This document shows positions 6,710 through 13,869 of a DNA stretch of 16,366 bases, piece by piece (within the stretch, counting starts at the first letter, position 1; the number at the start of each line of letters is the position of its first letter). The notes under the pieces are model-generated. The model did not search any database. It saw nothing but the letters and a program-made list of their open reading frames with translations, and was not told the DNA's origin. The DNA is taken from NCBI GenBank assembly GCA_004553095.1, contig SFMJ01000020.1, positions 1-16,366 of the forward strand. Direction: 5' to 3'. This DNA comes from Bacteroidales bacterium. GTDB taxonomy: Bacteria; Bacteroidota; Bacteroidia; Bacteroidales; Muribaculaceae. Made by a program: the position numbers and the translations under genes.

Positions 6710-8305
6710 ATGAAAACTAAATATTTTATACTGCCGGCGCTGATGCTCAGTTTCTCCTTGACCTCTTGCAATGATTGGCTCAAAGAGGAATCACCCGGCA
6801 CACAGGATTTCGACGACTTCTACACCAGTGGAGAGGTGGCTGTCCAGGCTGTCAATGCCTGCTACACTCCCTTGGCTTGGGAATATAATCATTCATATTT
6901 CTCAGAGTGGTTCATCGGAGACATAGCCTCCGACGACGCTCTGAAGGGTGGACAGAACATAGCCGACGGTCTCGATGCTTACGACATCGACAACTTCAAA
7001 GTCAATGCCAACAATGCTATCCTGCTCGACTATTATCGCGCCAAATATCAGGGAATCGCCCGTTGCAACCTTGCGCTGCAGGAGGTGCCCGGTATCGAAC
7101 TTGATGAGTCTCTGAGCGAAGAGCGTAGAGACTGTCTGCTGGGTGAGGCATATTTCATGCGTGCCTTCTACTACTTTCAGTTGGTAAGGGTGTTCGGGGG
7201 TGTGCCGATGGTAGATTTTGTCATCGACTCTTCCGACAAGTGGAAGCAACCGCGTGCCACAGCCGATGAGGTATATGAGCATATCATCGCCGACCTGCTC
7301 AAGGCGGAATCACTCCTCTGGAACAAATCGAAATATGCCGATGCCGACCTGGGTCGTGCCACCAAGGGTGCCGCACAAGCCATGCTCTGCAAGGTGTATC
7401 TCTATCACAAAGACTACGACAACGCCTATCTTTGGGGCAAGACCTTCGTCGAGCAGCAATATGGCAAGGAATACACCCTCTGCCCGAAATATTCCGACAA
7501 CTTCACCCTTGCCGGCGAGAATGGTCCGGAGAGTGTCTTCGAGATTCAATACATGGCAGAGCCTACCAGCGACTATGGTGAGGGCTTTGGTTTCACTCGC
7601 GGCACCTTCACTACGATACTGACACGTCCTCGCGCCTCGGAGATGGGTCAGCAGAAGGGTTGGGGATGGAATCATCCGACCCAAAATCTCTACGACGAAT
7701 TTGAAGCCGGAGACCCTCGTTTGCAAGCCACTATCGGCGTGCCGAGTGCTGCGGCTCAAGAAGAGATTGAAGTCAACTACCTCGGCTCTTGCTATTACAA
7801 CAACAAGACTTGCTATCAAGAGGATGGTGTCTTCCCGCCGATCGATCATGACAGCCGATCGCCGCTCAACTATCGACTCATTCGTGCCTCCGACGTGCTT
7901 CTCCTCTATGCCGAGGCAGCCTTGGAGAGTGGCAAGGATTTGAACGCCGCCAAGTGGGCACTCGAGGAGGTGCGCCGTCGCGCTCGCAGCTGCTCTGCCG
8001 ACCCCTCAACAGTGCTCCCTGCCTTCCCCTACGGTCCTTATACCGGCACTACCGACGATCTCCGCGCCGCCATCCGCCATGAACGCCGCGTAGAACTCGC
8101 CATGGAGGGTCACCGCTGGTTCGACCTCGTACGCTGGGGAATCGCCTACGATGTGATGGACCGTGACAACGGATCTTACGGCAAAAACGAATCGCAAGAG
8201 GCTCGCGCCGAAATGGCTAACTTCATCAAAGGAAAATGCGAACTTTTCCCCATCCCCGCAGAAGAAATCAACCTCAACCCGATGGATCAGAACGCAGGTT
8301 ATTGA
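6710..8305 (+). CDS. susD-like: SusD-like surface glycan-binding lipoprotein
   Basis: A 531-residue partner of the SusC-like channel that forms its lid and presents glycan on the cell surface. The signal peptide ends in a lipobox (LTSC, Cys20), after which come N-D-W-L-K-E-E, an acidic stretch consistent with surface export in Bacteroidota. Family landmarks are the TPR-rich core with LLGEAYFMRAFYYFQLVRVFGGVPM at about 143-167 (shown here as two parts: LLGEAYFMRAFYYF and QLVRVFGGVPM), the RaSDVLLLYAEAALE region (ASDVLLLYAEAALE), the HERRVELAMEGHRWFDLVRWG block, and the C-terminal FPIPAEEINLNP...DQNAGY. Length is usual for SusD/RagB. It begins 14 bp after the susC stop, so the two are translated from one mRNA. 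Its last codons form one arm of a hairpin with the region after the stop (8278-8314). Confidence 0.95.
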   Translation: MKTKYFILPALMLSFSLTSCNDWLKEESPGTQDFDDFYTSGEVAVQAVNACYTPLAWEYNHSYFSEWFIGDIASDDALKGGQNIADGLDAYDIDNFKVNANNAILLDYYRAKYQGIARCNLALQEVPGIELDESLSEERRDCLLGEAYFMRAFYYFQLVRVFGGVPMVDFVIDSSDKWKQPRATADEVYEHIIADLLKAESLLWNKSKYADADLGRATKGAAQAMLCKVYLYHKDYDNAYLWGKTFVEQQYGKEYTLCPKYSDNFTLAGENGPESVFEIQYMAEPTSDYGEGFGFTRGTFTTILTRPRASEMGQQKGWGWNHPTQNLYDEFEAGDPRLQATIGVPSAAAQEEIEVNYLGSCYYNNKTCYQEDGVFPPIDHDSRSPLNYRLIRASDVLLLYAEAALESGKDLNAAKWALEEVRRRARSCSADPSTVLPAFPYGPYTGTTDDLRAAIRHERRVELAMEGHRWFDLVRWGIAYDVMDRDNGSYGKNESQEARAEMANFIKGKCELFPIPAEEINLNPMDQNAGY

Positions 8306-8326
8306 TCCATCGGGGGGAGGCCCCCC
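8278..8326 (+). terminator. Overlapping alternative hairpins at the susD stop codon
   Basis: CCCGATGGATCA (8278-8289), within the last susD codons, is perfectly complementary to TGATCCATCGGG (8303-8314), which contains the TGA stop; the loop is 13 nt. A second, GC-only hairpin pairs GGGGGG (8312-8317) with CCCCCC (8321-8326) around a three-base loop. Both use the bases 8312-8314, so the complete forms exclude each other. No U-tract follows (AAGAAATATATAAC), so this is not a classic intrinsic terminator; partial termination, transcript processing or 3'-end protection of the susCD part are possible. The base pairing is visible directly, the role is inferred. Confidence 0.6.
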
Positions 8327-8402
8327 AAGAAATATATAACTCACAAAAATCCAACCAAATCGTACAATCAAATTTTGTTTAACTCATAAAATCTAAATCA
8401 TT

Positions 8403-9251
8403 ATGAAAAAAATGACTATTCTCGCCGCTATGGCACTCGTCGCAACAACTGCTTCAGCACAATACACTTGCGATCCGACAGTAGAAACCGTTCTCGCCAA
8501 GGGTAAAGTCACTAAGGTGATGACCATCTCGCTCGATGCATCAGCCGAGGCTCAATTTGCCGCGCAAGGTGCTACAATCACCGCAGCCGGTCCCAACGAC
8601 ATGGAACGCAATTTCTGGATCTGGGATAACACCTTCAGTGCCGGCGATTCTTCACTCCCCGGTGTAGGCGACCAGACTGACGGCTATATTTCACTGATCG
8701 TTGGCACTGCCGGATGGTCGGGCGCAGGCTTCAATGTGGCAGATCCCGGTGTCGACACCAGCTGGTGGAATGATGACACTCGTTTCCACTTGGCATACTA
8801 TTCGCCGGCAACAGCACCCGCATCTATCGCTCTGGTCATCAACGATGCTGATGGTGTGAACACTCCCGCCAAGGTGTCGCTCGGCGATGCTTTCAACGAC
8901 AATGGCGCCGTATATCCCGCCATCGGCCCCAAGAGCAACGATGACTGGCAGGGTATCGACATCTCCTTCGCCGACCTCAAGAGAATCTATCCCGCATTCG
9001 TTCCTACTGCCTCCACCAGCTGGAAGGGTAACATCCTCTCATTCCTCGCCGGCGGCGTGGCAGGTCAGACTCTCGCTTTAGATGCTATCTACTTCTATCA
9101 GCTCGAAGATCAATCAGGCGTTCAGAACGTGGCTATCGACGAGAACCTCCCCGTGGTATACTACAATTTGCAAGGTGTTCGTGTTGACAACCCTGAAAAC
9201 GGTATCTTCATCGCACGTCAGGGTAGCAAAAGCATGAAAGTGGTTAAATAA
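8403..9251 (+). CDS. Secreted putative glycan-binding protein with C-terminal sorting-like tail
   Basis: A 282-residue protein in the place where PULs usually encode a surface glycan-binding protein, directly after susD (97 bp gap). Residues 1-20 are a signal peptide of type I (ending TASAQ), not a lipoprotein signal. The central part (about 25-233) is rich in beta-strand and aromatic residues (FWIWDNTF at 71-78, TAGWSGAGF, WWNDDTRFHLAYYSP, SNDDWQGIDISFADL, LDAIYFYQLED), compatible with a jelly-roll carbohydrate-binding fold, but I do not recognise a named CBM family. The last 45 residues (about 238-282, with VVYYNLQGVRV and NPENGIFIARQG, ending KVVK) resemble short T9SS type A sorting tails. 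Binding to beta-1,3-glucan is inferred from position only; no catalytic motif is apparent. Confidence 0.75.
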   Translation: MKKMTILAAMALVATTASAQYTCDPTVETVLAKGKVTKVMTISLDASAEAQFAAQGATITAAGPNDMERNFWIWDNTFSAGDSSLPGVGDQTDGYISLIVGTAGWSGAGFNVADPGVDTSWWNDDTRFHLAYYSPATAPASIALVINDADGVNTPAKVSLGDAFNDNGAVYPAIGPKSNDDWQGIDISFADLKRIYPAFVPTASTSWKGNILSFLAGGVAGQTLALDAIYFYQLEDQSGVQNVAIDENLPVVYYNLQGVRVDNPENGIFIARQGSKSMKVVK

Positions 9252-9297
9252 TTGTTGGTTCACTATTTATATTTTATCCATTCTCAATTATCTGATC

Positions 9298-9336
9298 GGG
9301 CCGCGGACTATGCCGTGGTGGCACTATCCGCGGCCC
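9298..9336 (+). terminator. Strong GC-rich hairpin between the binding-protein and first GH16 genes
   Basis: GGGCCGCGGA (9298-9307) pairs perfectly with TCCGCGGCCC (9327-9336). Inside lies a symmetric CTA/CTA internal loop, then TGCC (9311-9314) paired with GGCA (9320-9323) and a GTGGT loop. It lies in the 142-bp gap, 46 bp after the previous stop codon. The following bases (ACCACACTTAAG) contain no U-tract, so it is not a standard intrinsic terminator. It may cause partial termination or block 3' exonucleases. The rest of the gap is AT-rich without a convincing promoter. Confidence 0.65.
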
Positions 9337-9393
9337 ACCACACTTAAGACACTTACCCTTTTCACTCTTCATAAAGAAACTTCTATCATAATC

Positions 9394-10563
9394 ATGAAAT
9401 ATTCAGTCATAACCCTCTCTCTGCTCATGATGTTGAGCGCAGCGACAGCATTTGGTCAATCCTCGCAAGAGGGCACCGGCGAAACTGACGGCTATGTATT
9501 AGTGTGGCAAGACCTCTTCGATGGTGATGAACTCAACGAATTGCGTTGGAACATCGAGGTGAATGGTGCCGGTGGCGGCAACAATGAGTTGCAATATTAT
9601 ACCGACCGCGCCACTAATGTCCATGTCGGCGACGACGGCAAGGGCAACGGGTGTCTCATACTGACAGCACATCGTGAGAGTTATGGTGGCAAGAGTTTCA
9701 CTTCAGGGCGTGTCAACTCCAAGAATCTTGTGGCTTTCAAGCATGGCAAGATCGAGGCGGCCATCCGCATGCCCAAGACTGCCAACGGCCTTTGGCCAGC
9801 ATTCTGGATGATGGGTAATGATTATGATGCTGTGGGATGGCCCAAGTGTGGCGAAACTGACATCGTCGAGATGGGGCATCAGAATGCCTTCGCCGCAGGC
9901 AATCAAGAAAAATATTTCAATGGCGCGATGCACTGGGGACAGGGTTGGCCCAACGCCTCTTACGCTCGCGACACCACCAAATCCTACTCCCTCCAGGATG
10001 GCGAGTTCCATATCTTCACCGCCATCTGGGATGAAAACTCGATGAGCATGTATATCGACCTCGACCAAATGCCCGTCCAGACCCCATATTTCAAAATGGA
10101 TATCCCCTGCACCGAACCCGACAATGAGTGGTCGCCCGGGAATTATTTCCATAAAGAAAATTTTATCCTCTTCAATCTGGCTGTGGGTGGCAATTTCCCC
10201 GGTATATACAATGCTGATGAGATCACCGCCCTCAACGATGCCAATGGTCAAGAGGCTTCTATGTATGTCAACTATGTGAAGATCTATCAGAAAGGCACCG
10301 CCGACGAGTCTATCTATATGGCAGTGCCGGGCGATGATTCCTCCGGCATCACCGACTTTGCCGACGAAGCCGACCGTATGATCACCATCTCCTCCGGCAT
10401 CGCCTGCTGCCGCGACGCCGAGATGACCATCTATAACACTGCCGGACAAATGGTCTGCACCGGTTTCGGTCGTGTCGACCTATCCTCACTCCCCTCCGGC
10501 ATCTATATCATCTATGCCATGACTCCTTCAGGATGTCGTCTCTCTTCGAAAGTGATTTTATAA
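9394..10563 (+). CDS. GH16 laminarinase-type endo-beta-1,3-glucanase with T9SS-like tail
   Basis: This 389-residue enzyme is predicted to cleave internal beta-1,3-glucosidic bonds (laminarin or mixed-linkage glucan) with retention. A signal peptide (about 1-21, ending TAFGQ) precedes a GH16 domain at about 34-308. It shows the family blocks WNIEVNG, GGNNELQYYT, FTSGRVN, NGLWPAFWMMG, the active-site motif GETDIVEMG and FILFNLAVGGNFPG. By the GH16 ExDxxE rule, E154 is the nucleophile, D156 the assisting residue and E159 the acid/base. The C-terminus (about 335-389: MTIYNTAGQMV, DLSSLPSGIYII, ending SSKVIL) looks like a T9SS type A sorting domain, suggesting export to the surface. Start choice: an in-frame ATG at 9310 would add 28 residues translated from inside the hairpin and would hide the signal peptide, so ATG 9394 is preferred. 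It is paralogous to the next gene. Confidence 0.92.
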   Translation: MKYSVITLSLLMMLSAATAFGQSSQEGTGETDGYVLVWQDLFDGDELNELRWNIEVNGAGGGNNELQYYTDRATNVHVGDDGKGNGCLILTAHRESYGGKSFTSGRVNSKNLVAFKHGKIEAAIRMPKTANGLWPAFWMMGNDYDAVGWPKCGETDIVEMGHQNAFAAGNQEKYFNGAMHWGQGWPNASYARDTTKSYSLQDGEFHIFTAIWDENSMSMYIDLDQMPVQTPYFKMDIPCTEPDNEWSPGNYFHKENFILFNLAVGGNFPGIYNADEITALNDANGQEASMYVNYVKIYQKGTADESIYMAVPGDDSSGITDFADEADRMITISSGIACCRDAEMTIYNTAGQMVCTGFGRVDLSSLPSGIYIIYAMTPSGCRLSSKVIL

Positions 10564-10577
10564 TCAACTACACCACA

Positions 10578-10605
10578 AGGTAGATAGGATATATCTTATC
10601 TGCCT
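10578..10605 (+). terminator. Weak hairpin between the two GH16 genes
   Basis: AGGTAGATA (10578-10586) pairs with TATCTGCCT (10597-10605) with one U-G wobble, and the intervening GGATATATCT can extend the stem with a small loop. It lies in the 61-bp gap after the first GH16 gene. No U-tract follows (CCCTAATTACC). This is the third hairpin in successive gaps; partial termination or transcript processing is possible. Confidence 0.4.
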
Positions 10606-10624
10606 CCCTAATTACCTACCAACC

Positions 10625-11545
10625 ATGAACTTCTCTTTATCACGATATATGTCGGCTACCCTCTTGCTCACCCTCTCGGTGACCTCCTGCAAGTCGGTGA
10701 GCGGCACCATGGCGACTCCCGCCGCCGATCGTGACTCTATATATCTTCGCGCCGACCTCCGTGACTCTCGCATCATCTGGGGAGATGAGTTCAACGCCGA
10801 TTCTCTCGATCGTAGTGTATGGAATATCGAAATCAATGGCTCCGGATGCGGCAACAATGAATTGGAGTATTATCTCGACACTCCCGACAATGTGTGTCTC
10901 AAGGATGGCAACCTGCTACTAACTGCATGCCGTCGACAATATAAGGATAAGCCCTTCACCTCGGGGCGTGTCAACACCTGCGGCAAGAAGGCTTTCACCT
11001 ACGGGGTGGTAGTGGCGCACATCCGACTCCCTCGCACTGCCAATGGCCTTTGGCCCGCTTTCTGGATGATGGGTGATGATATCCGCACCAATCCCTGGCC
11101 TCGCTGTGGCGAAATAGATATCCTCGAGATGGGACATAGCGACGGAATTTCCGCCGGCACTCAAGACAGACTCTTCAACGGCGCTATCCATTATGGCACC
11201 GACAGCCATATCCAGAAAGCCGGGGTCTTAACCTCTCCTTACTCCCTCCAAGATGGCAAGTATCATACATTCTATTGCTATCGGTCGCCTCATCGCATCG
11301 CTATGTATGTCGATGATATCCCTACCCCCTATATCGACATCGATATCTCTAATACAGGGGATCTTGAGCATCCGGGATATTACTTCCACAAGCCCCATTT
11401 CATCCTCTTCAACCTCGCTGTCGGAGGTGACTTCACCGGTATCCACGATGCCGACCGCATCACTGCCGATTTGGAGAAAGATGCCACTATGGCTATCGAC
11501 TTTATCAGAGTATACTCCCTCCCGGAGGACTTTGACAAGAGATAA
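10625..11545 (+). CDS. GH16 laminarinase-type endo-beta-1,3-glucanase, lipoprotein
   Basis: A 306-residue paralogue of the preceding enzyme. It has a type II signal with lipobox VTSC (Cys22), so it should be lipid-anchored, probably at the outer membrane; the residues after Cys (K-S-V-S-G) lack an obvious acidic surface-export signal, leaving the leaflet uncertain. The GH16 domain (about 48-300) shows WNIEINGSG, GNNELEYYLD, FTSGRVN, NGLWPAFWMMG, the catalytic motif GEIDILEMG (E163 nucleophile, D165, E168 acid/base), YSLQDG and FILFNLAVGGDFTGI. It lacks the C-terminal sorting tail of its neighbour and ends soon after the domain. The two genes are 61 bp apart and the enzymes share nearly all core blocks, which suggests tandem duplication with change of export route. 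GH3 follows 31 bp later. Confidence 0.92.
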   Translation: MNFSLSRYMSATLLLTLSVTSCKSVSGTMATPAADRDSIYLRADLRDSRIIWGDEFNADSLDRSVWNIEINGSGCGNNELEYYLDTPDNVCLKDGNLLLTACRRQYKDKPFTSGRVNTCGKKAFTYGVVVAHIRLPRTANGLWPAFWMMGDDIRTNPWPRCGEIDILEMGHSDGISAGTQDRLFNGAIHYGTDSHIQKAGVLTSPYSLQDGKYHTFYCYRSPHRIAMYVDDIPTPYIDIDISNTGDLEHPGYYFHKPHFILFNLAVGGDFTGIHDADRITADLEKDATMAIDFIRVYSLPEDFDKR

Positions 11546-11576
11546 GTATCTTGATAAGAAATAAAAATTACTATCC

Positions 11577-13832
11577 ATGATAATTAAAAAATTCAGAAAA
11601 ATCTGTGGACTTGTGGCGATAGCCGGTCTATCCGCCATTACCACATTTCCCGCCATGTCGGCCACTGATGCCGAGATCGAAGCCAATATCGACAGGCTTC
11701 TTTCGCAGATGACCCTCGACGAGAAGGTGGGTCAGCTCAATCAACTGTCGGGCACCGGCTATTCCGATGGTATGATCCGGGATATTCGTGCCGGCAAGAT
11801 CGGTTCGATCCTCAATGAGGTTGATGCCGAGACAGTCAATAAGTTGCAACGCGAGGCGATGGAAAATACTCGACTCCACATCCCGATCATCTTCTCTCGC
11901 GATGTGATCCATGGCTTTAAGACGATATTCCCCATTCCCATCGGGCAGGCAGCCACCTGGCGCCCGGAGATGGTGGAGCAGGGTAGTCGTATATCGGCTC
12001 GTGAGGCGAGTTCGGTGGGTGTGCGATGGACCTTCTCGCCGATGGTAGACATTGCACGCGATGCTCGCTGGGGACGAGTTGCCGAGGGCTATGGCGAGGA
12101 TCCCTATCTCACTTCGGTGATGGGTGTTGCGGCTGTGCGTGGCTACCAGGGCGACGACCTGAGCCAACCCGGCACCATGGCGGCGTGCACCAAGCACTTC
12201 TGTGGATATGGCGCTTCGGAGGGTGGCCGCGATTATAACACTACATGGCTGCCTCGTCCGCTCCTTCGTGATGTTTACCTCCCCCCGTTCGAGGCTTGCG
12301 CCAAGGCGGGTAGCGCTACATTCATGTGCTCATTCAATGATATTAATGGCGTTCCATCCTCTGCCAATAAGTTTCTCTTCCGCGATGTGCTTCGCGGCGA
12401 GTGGGGATGGAATGGTATGGTGGTGAGCGACTGGAACTCTATCGGCGAGATGATCAATCATGGCGTCGCCGCCGATAAGCATGATGCCGCCGACCTTGCT
12501 GCCCATGCCGGCATCGACATGGATATGCAGGCGTATTGCTATATCGACGAATTGAAGCAATTGGTGTCTGACGGCAAGGTGTCGATCGAGATCGTCGATG
12601 AGATGGTGCGCAATGTGCTCCGCCTCAAGTATCGCCTCGGCCTCTTCGATCATCCCTACGTAGACACTACACTCCCCTCGCAGATGTATCTCCCCGAAAG
12701 CCTCGAAGCGGCTCTCCATACCGCCGAGGAGAGTGCCGTGCTCCTTACCAATAATGGTGTGCTCCCTCTTGGCGACAAGAAGGTGAAGGTGCTACTCACA
12801 GGCCCGATGGCTGATGCTCATCATGATCAGAACGGCACTTGGAGTTTCGATATGGAGAAGGATAAGACCATCACTCCACTCGATGCCTTCAAGAAGACAT
12901 TCGGCAAGAATCTGACATACGTTCCGGGTCTCACCTATAGCCGTCAGAAAGATCTAAGTGGGGTGGATGCCGCAGTAGAAGCCGCTGCCAAGGCTGATGT
13001 CATTATCTTCCTCGCCGGCGAGGAGGCTGTGCTTTCGGGTGAGGCTCACTGTCGTGCCGACATCTCCCTGCCGGGGGCACAGACCGAGATGCTCCGCCGT
13101 CTTAAAGCCACCGGCAAACCTATAGTCACTGTCGTGATGGCGGGACGTCCCATCACTCTCCCCGAAGAGTCGAAACTCAGCGATGCCATCATCTTTATGT
13201 TCCACCCCGGCACTATGGGTGGTCCGGCACTTGCCAATATCCTCACCGGTAAGGTCAATCCCTCCGGCCATCTCCCCATCTCCTTCCCGCGTATGGTGGG
13301 TCAGGTGCCTATCTATTATTCGGTTAAGAACACCGGACGCCCCACCACCGAGATGATGCTCATCGATGAGATACCCCACGAGGCGGGTCAGACCTCTACC
13401 GGCTGCACCACTTTCTGGCTCGATGCCGGTCTCGATCCTCTTTATTGCTTCGGTTATGGATTGAGTTATACCACCTTCGAATATAGCGCTCCGCGCCTCT
13501 CTGCCGAGGAAATGACCACCGATGGCGAGGTGACTGTCTCTTGCGATGTCACCAACACCGGAAAGGTGGAGGGCGCCGATGTCGCTCAGCTCTATGTCCG
13601 CGATGTCGTGGCTTCGCTCGCTCGCCCCATCAAGCAACTCAAGGGCTTCGAGAAGATCACTCTCGCCCCGGGCGAAACTCGCACTGTCACTTTCACCCTC
13701 CCCGCTTCGATGCTCTCCTTCTACGATCTCGACGATAAGTCGGTGATCGAACCGGGCGACTTCCAAATCTGGGTCGATAATTCTTCCGCTTGCCGCGGCA
13801 AGGCTGCTACTCTCCGTGTCGTCGAGAAGTGA
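11577..13832 (+). CDS. bglX: GH3 beta-glucosidase, BglX-like, periplasmic
   Basis: A 751-residue retaining exo-beta-glucosidase predicted to release glucose from the non-reducing ends of imported beta-gluco-oligosaccharides. A type I signal peptide (about 1-29, ending PAMSA) indicates periplasmic location. The order matches E. coli BglX in layout and length: GH3 N-terminal TIM barrel (about 33-355; FSRDVIHGFKTIFPIPI, RDARWGRVAEGYGEDPYL, KHFCGYG at 206-212), nucleophile Asp285 in MVVSDW, the GH3 C-terminal alpha/beta domain (about 385-600), and an FnIII-like domain (about 665-735; GADVAQLYVRD). The likely acid/base is E489 in SGEAHCR, by position relative to BglX-type enzymes. It sits 31 bp after the GH16 lipoprotein gene and 37 bp before the GH128 gene. 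The linkage preference (1,3 over 1,4 or 1,6) comes from the operon context; the family acts on several beta-linkages. Confidence 0.93.
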   Translation: MIIKKFRKICGLVAIAGLSAITTFPAMSATDAEIEANIDRLLSQMTLDEKVGQLNQLSGTGYSDGMIRDIRAGKIGSILNEVDAETVNKLQREAMENTRLHIPIIFSRDVIHGFKTIFPIPIGQAATWRPEMVEQGSRISAREASSVGVRWTFSPMVDIARDARWGRVAEGYGEDPYLTSVMGVAAVRGYQGDDLSQPGTMAACTKHFCGYGASEGGRDYNTTWLPRPLLRDVYLPPFEACAKAGSATFMCSFNDINGVPSSANKFLFRDVLRGEWGWNGMVVSDWNSIGEMINHGVAADKHDAADLAAHAGIDMDMQAYCYIDELKQLVSDGKVSIEIVDEMVRNVLRLKYRLGLFDHPYVDTTLPSQMYLPESLEAALHTAEESAVLLTNNGVLPLGDKKVKVLLTGPMADAHHDQNGTWSFDMEKDKTITPLDAFKKTFGKNLTYVPGLTYSRQKDLSGVDAAVEAAAKADVIIFLAGEEAVLSGEAHCRADISLPGAQTEMLRRLKATGKPIVTVVMAGRPITLPEESKLSDAIIFMFHPGTMGGPALANILTGKVNPSGHLPISFPRMVGQVPIYYSVKNTGRPTTEMMLIDEIPHEAGQTSTGCTTFWLDAGLDPLYCFGYGLSYTTFEYSAPRLSAEEMTTDGEVTVSCDVTNTGKVEGADVAQLYVRDVVASLARPIKQLKGFEKITLAPGETRTVTFTLPASMLSFYDLDDKSVIEPGDFQIWVDNSSACRGKAATLRVVEK

Positions 13833-13869
13833 TAGAATCTTTTTTGCTAAACGATAATTATACTCCATT

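Noticed and set aside
8312..8326. Classic intrinsic terminator ending the operon after susD
   Set aside because: The hairpin is strong, but no U-tract follows, no convincing new promoter is seen before 8403, and functionally linked genes continue downstream on the same strand.
9310..9393. Longer N-terminus for the first GH16 protein (ATG at 9310)
   Set aside because: The added 28 codons come from the second half of the 9298-9336 hairpin and would bury an otherwise good signal peptide that starts at 9394.
9703..10449. 248-codon open frame on the minus strand inside the first GH16 gene
   Set aside because: Antisense to conserved GH16 blocks and without recognisable protein features.
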